From Candidatus Aminicenantes bacterium UBA647 (lineage in GTDB: Bacteria > Acidobacteriota > Aminicenantia > UBA2199), in assembly GCA_002299555.1 (NCBI GenBank), contig DBOL01000103.1, positions 5,838-69,837 of the forward strand: a stretch of 64,000 nucleotides of DNA, read 5' to 3'. A program made the translations under genes and the position numbers. The notes beneath the pieces are model-generated. The model did not search any database. It worked only from the letters and a program-made list of their open reading frames with translations, and was not told where the DNA came from. Below are positions 61,806 to 64,000 of the stretch, one piece after another. Each line of letters opens with the position of its first letter. The stretch's first letter is position 1.

Positions 61806-61814
61806 AGTATAACA
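61806..61814 (-). promoter_or_regulatory. Extended -10 box next to the YprB-like gene start
   Basis: Minus strand TGT (61814-61812) and TATACT (61811-61806), 8 nt, ATG at 61797. It predicts a leaderless or nearly leaderless transcript. Confidence 0.5.
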
Positions 61815-61871
61815 ATTTTAACACAGGAACAAACATAAATTATAAAACCTGATATAAAACCGGTTGTTGTT

Positions 61872-62798
61872 TTAGTCTATGATGAAATTCATGGGGTTGA
61901 TCGCTTTACCCATGAAGCGAACTTCATAGTGAAGATGAGGCGCTGTACTCCGGCCCGTGTTCCCCACAAAACCGATCACCTGCCCTCTTGTAACCCGATC
62001 GCCTTCCTTAACATTGAATGCAGCTAAGTGACCGTATCTGGTTGTATAACCAAAGTTGTGATCAATTATTACCATTTTTCCATAATAATCTCTGAACTCT
62101 GCGACAAGAATAACTCCATTTGCAGGTGCAATAATTTTATTTCCGGATTGAGTTGCAATGTCCTGACCGTAGTGGAAACTCCTTTTTCCTGTAAGAGGAT
62201 GAATTCTTCTTCCAAAAGAATTTGTAAGGTACCCTTTTGTCGGCCATATTGATGGTGTTGAGGACAATCTTACTTTTTGCTTGTCAATAACATTCTCAAC
62301 AAATTGAAGCTCATTCTCCATCTTTTTTGCAGTAATATTATTGTTTCTCGCTTTCTCGAGAATACCTACTTTCCTTTTAGGTATAGTGATATCCAGACTT
62401 TTATCTATAAGTTCAACATCTGAAGAAATATCTGCTATTGGCCCGCCACCCGTTCCTATCTCCTGCAGAGCTGAAGGCGAGGTGAGTCCTGCTGCAATGA
62501 GAATCCTTTTCTTAAAGTTTTCCATCTTAGTAAGACTTCTCTGAGCTTTATCAACATTTCTTGTTAGCTCTGTAATAATCTTAGTTTTTCTAACATTTTC
62601 CACCTCAAGCCTTCCCATTTTTTGGCTGTCGATAGACAAAGTGAGGTAATCAAAGATCACGTAACCGAACAAAGCTACAAGCAGAACAACTGCTACAAGT
62701 GAATTCCTGATGAATTTTGAAGATAAAAACAGCTCTTTATTGGTAGAAGTAGCGTCTGAAACAATTATTATGGAATATGACTTATTCTTTGATCTCAT
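61872..62798 (-). CDS. M23 (LytM) family metallopeptidase, membrane-anchored
   Basis: 308 residues. One transmembrane helix near residues 31-53 (NSLVAVVLLVALFGYVIFDY), a coiled coil at about 60-105 and a C-terminal LytM domain. Zinc ligands and catalytic residues are visible in KRSFHYGQDIAT (H-x3-D), YTTRYGHLAAFNV and APHLHYEVRF (HxH). GRRIHPLTGKRSFHYG and GFVGNTGRSTAPHLHYEV are classic signatures. It is a periplasmic endopeptidase, or an activator of one, acting on peptidoglycan. The promoter TTGACT-17-TATAAG and an AAGG box lie directly upstream. Confidence 0.93.
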   Translation of the reverse strand: MRSKNKSYSIIIVSDATSTNKELFLSSKFIRNSLVAVVLLVALFGYVIFDYLTLSIDSQKMGRLEVENVRKTKIITELTRNVDKAQRSLTKMENFKKRILIAAGLTSPSALQEIGTGGGPIADISSDVELIDKSLDITIPKRKVGILEKARNNNITAKKMENELQFVENVIDKQKVRLSSTPSIWPTKGYLTNSFGRRIHPLTGKRSFHYGQDIATQSGNKIIAPANGVILVAEFRDYYGKMVIIDHNFGYTTRYGHLAAFNVKEGDRVTRGQVIGFVGNTGRSTAPHLHYEVRFMGKAINPMNFIID

Positions 62799-62876
62799 TT
62801 TACCTTCGACTTATACATTATAACAATGATTAAGTCAAGTTATAGACTACCTTTTCAAAAAAACTTCTCCCTTTTC

Positions 62877-62906
62877 TTGACATTTTTATCTAAAAAATGT
62901 TAAAAG
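62877..62906 (+). promoter_or_regulatory. Promoter of the response-regulator gene
   Basis: TTGACA (62877-62882), 18 bp, TAAAAG (62901-62906), then a leader of about 13 nt with a GGGGGG Shine-Dalgarno sequence before the ATG at 62926. Confidence 0.55.
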
Positions 62907-62925
62907 TCTATCTGTAGGGGGGATT

Positions 62926-64000
62926 ATGAAAAATTATATCGTACTTGCAGATAACAGTTATACCATCAGAAGAATAGTAGAACTCTCTTTTTCCGATGAA
63001 GAAGACATCGAGCTGATAAGTTATGAGAACGGTCAGGATATTACCGAGAAGCTTCTTGATCTCAAGCCATCGGTTGTACTTGTTGACATAAAACTTCCCG
63101 AGATGAATGGATATGAAGTATGCAAATTCATCAATGAAAGCGATGACCTGAAGAACACAAAAGTTTTTTTGATCAAGGGGGGCTTTGAACCTGTAGATGA
63201 AGAACAACTGAAAGGTCTGAAATATGAGGATTTTATAACAAAGCCTTTTGATTCCAAAGCGCTTGTTATCACTATAAAAAGCATTGTGGATGAGCCCAAT
63301 GCAGAGCCAGAACCGGAACCGGAACCAACTGAAACTGTAGACATCCCGTCTTCAATGCCGGAGGAGATCTCTGAAATAAATGATATTATGGACAAATCTG
63401 AATCGATTGATTTTTCTGATGTCCAGAGTGATGGGGGTTCGGAAGGATTTATGGATACAATCGTTGCGCCAGACTCCGAAACTTCCGTAAGAGAAGATGT
63501 CCTCCCATCTGAAGAGATAACCCAGGGATCAGGGATTGGCGAAAGTGAAGACAAACTGTTACCAGAGGAAGTTGAGGAGATTTCAAACCCTTTTGAAGAC
63601 TCCGCCCAAAAATCTCCGGAGATGGCTTCTACTACTGACGAAGAAGCCGTCATAAAAGAAAATATCCGGATCCAGGAAGAAGAACTTGAGATTGACTCTC
63701 TTACAATGGAGGAGATCGATATTCAGAAGAATATCGCTCAGCAAAAAGGGATAGACCCTGAAACATCCTCCCTTCCAACAGAGCAGATATCAACTGAACC
63801 CCCACCGGAACCAGAAGTCGCTACCGAAGAAAAAACAACTGATGATGATGAAAAAGATCAACTTGATCCATCTTTAAGCAACATAGACTCTTCGGATCTT
63901 GAAAATGTTTTTTCCATTAACAAAACTGATATTGAAAGCAATTCTATATCTGATCCTGAGAGTATTGCAGATCAGGAATTAGAAATCCCGGAGGCAGAAA
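62926..64000 (+). CDS. Response-regulator receiver protein with long acidic tail, 3'-truncated by window
   Basis: At least 358 residues; the frame stays open to the right edge. Residues 1-115 are a receiver domain: IVLADNSYTIRRIVELSFSD (Asp9), VVLVDIKLPEMNGYEVC (phosphoacceptor Asp54) and EDFITKPFDS (Lys106). The usual Ser/Thr after strand 4 is replaced by Lys84 (FLIKGGFEP). From residue 119 the sequence is a low-complexity acidic linker (PEPEPEPTE and many Glu/Asp/Ser) that continues out of the window. Related proteins in deltaproteobacterial and acidobacterial genomes carry a distal output or coiled-coil domain. ATG 62926 has GGGGGG 3-4 nt upstream. Confidence 0.9.
   Translation, partial: MKNYIVLADNSYTIRRIVELSFSDEEDIELISYENGQDITEKLLDLKPSVVLVDIKLPEMNGYEVCKFINESDDLKNTKVFLIKGGFEPVDEEQLKGLKYEDFITKPFDSKALVITIKSIVDEPNAEPEPEPEPTETVDIPSSMPEEISEINDIMDKSESIDFSDVQSDGGSEGFMDTIVAPDSETSVREDVLPSEEITQGSGIGESEDKLLPEEVEEISNPFEDSAQKSPEMASTTDEEAVIKENIRIQEEELEIDSLTMEEIDIQKNIAQQKGIDPETSSLPTEQISTEPPPEPEVATEEKTTDDDEKDQLDPSLSNIDSSDLENVFSINKTDIESNSISDPESIADQELEIPEAE

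Noticed and set aside
63301..63330. Short tandem repeat encoding PEPEPEP
   Set aside because: It is only part of the low-complexity acidic linker in the response regulator and not an independent DNA repeat.
63033..63653. 206-codon serine-rich antisense frame inside the response-regulator gene
   Set aside because: It is the mirror of the acidic low-complexity coding strand. The sense frame has a receiver domain, promoter and ribosome-binding site.

Overview
The window reads as a compact, AT-rich chromosomal segment of a Gram-negative bacterium, with about 57 protein genes, no rRNA or tRNA that I can see, no CRISPR array and no recognisable transposase. Lipoprotein signal peptides, an alpha-2-macroglobulin, a WecA-like polyprenyl sugar-phosphate transferase and an ECF sigma/anti-sigma/Spy-like envelope-stress set indicate an outer membrane. 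IspG, QueH, HypF, two radical-SAM enzymes and an acyl-CoA dehydrogenase with both ETF subunits suggest a largely anaerobic, Fe-S-rich metabolism. An excisionase-type HTH fused to an FG-GAP ectodomain, sulfatase-like proteins ending in SLGYL, and a response regulator with an acidic tail recall Acidobacteriota and Aminicenantes-like uncultured lineages. That placement is inference from gene style only.

Layout. 1-3743 (minus): N-terminus of adenosylhomocysteinase, then the operon etfB-etfA-acyl-CoA dehydrogenase. 3906-8994: a small orphan gene, a SPASM-type radical-SAM protein, gamma-glutamyltransferase and a secreted Ig/FN3 protein. 9044-18082 (minus): flippase-like protein, nrdR, hsp20, lon, thiL and two threonine-nucleophile sulfatase-like proteins. 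18198-27316: an Rrf2 regulator with Fe-S cysteines, a YkvA-like protein, a TPR lipoprotein, a UvrD/PcrA helicase, an exported protein-isoaspartate methyltransferase, a bifunctional RelA/SpoT, queH and a PHP phosphoesterase. 27367-41417 (minus): a small orphan gene, a NusG/RfaH paralogue, an ECF sigma module, a five-gene overlapping operon (serine-palmitoyltransferase-like enzyme, GT2, WecA-like, FAD protein, GT4), a small secreted protein and a thioester alpha-2-macroglobulin. 41539-45823: two cation/proton antiporters, two PTS IIA proteins, a PII-like protein and a GspG-like lipoprotein. 45966-50756: a lone cNMP-binding protein, a PflX-type radical SAM enzyme, a sirtuin, serC and a MATE-like transporter. 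50757-53714: an accessory-looking patch with a palindromic element, a GDSL hydrolase and a membrane HTH/FG-GAP regulator. 53849-64000: hypF, fabD, a DUF4097 protein, ispG, a POT-family transporter, an RNase H-like exonuclease, an M23 peptidase and the start of a response regulator.

The most general signal is in the promoters. At least nine genes have a good sigma70-type -10 box (often with a consensus -35 at 16-17 bp, or a TGn extension) whose last base lies only 6-9 nt before the start codon, with no Shine-Dalgarno sequence. The predicted transcription start then falls on or next to the start codon, so these genes look leaderless. Other genes in the window carry strong Shine-Dalgarno sequences, so both initiation modes seem to coexist. 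Many leaderless candidates are regulators or cell-status genes (rrf2, relA, nusG-like, cNMP-binding) or head an operon.
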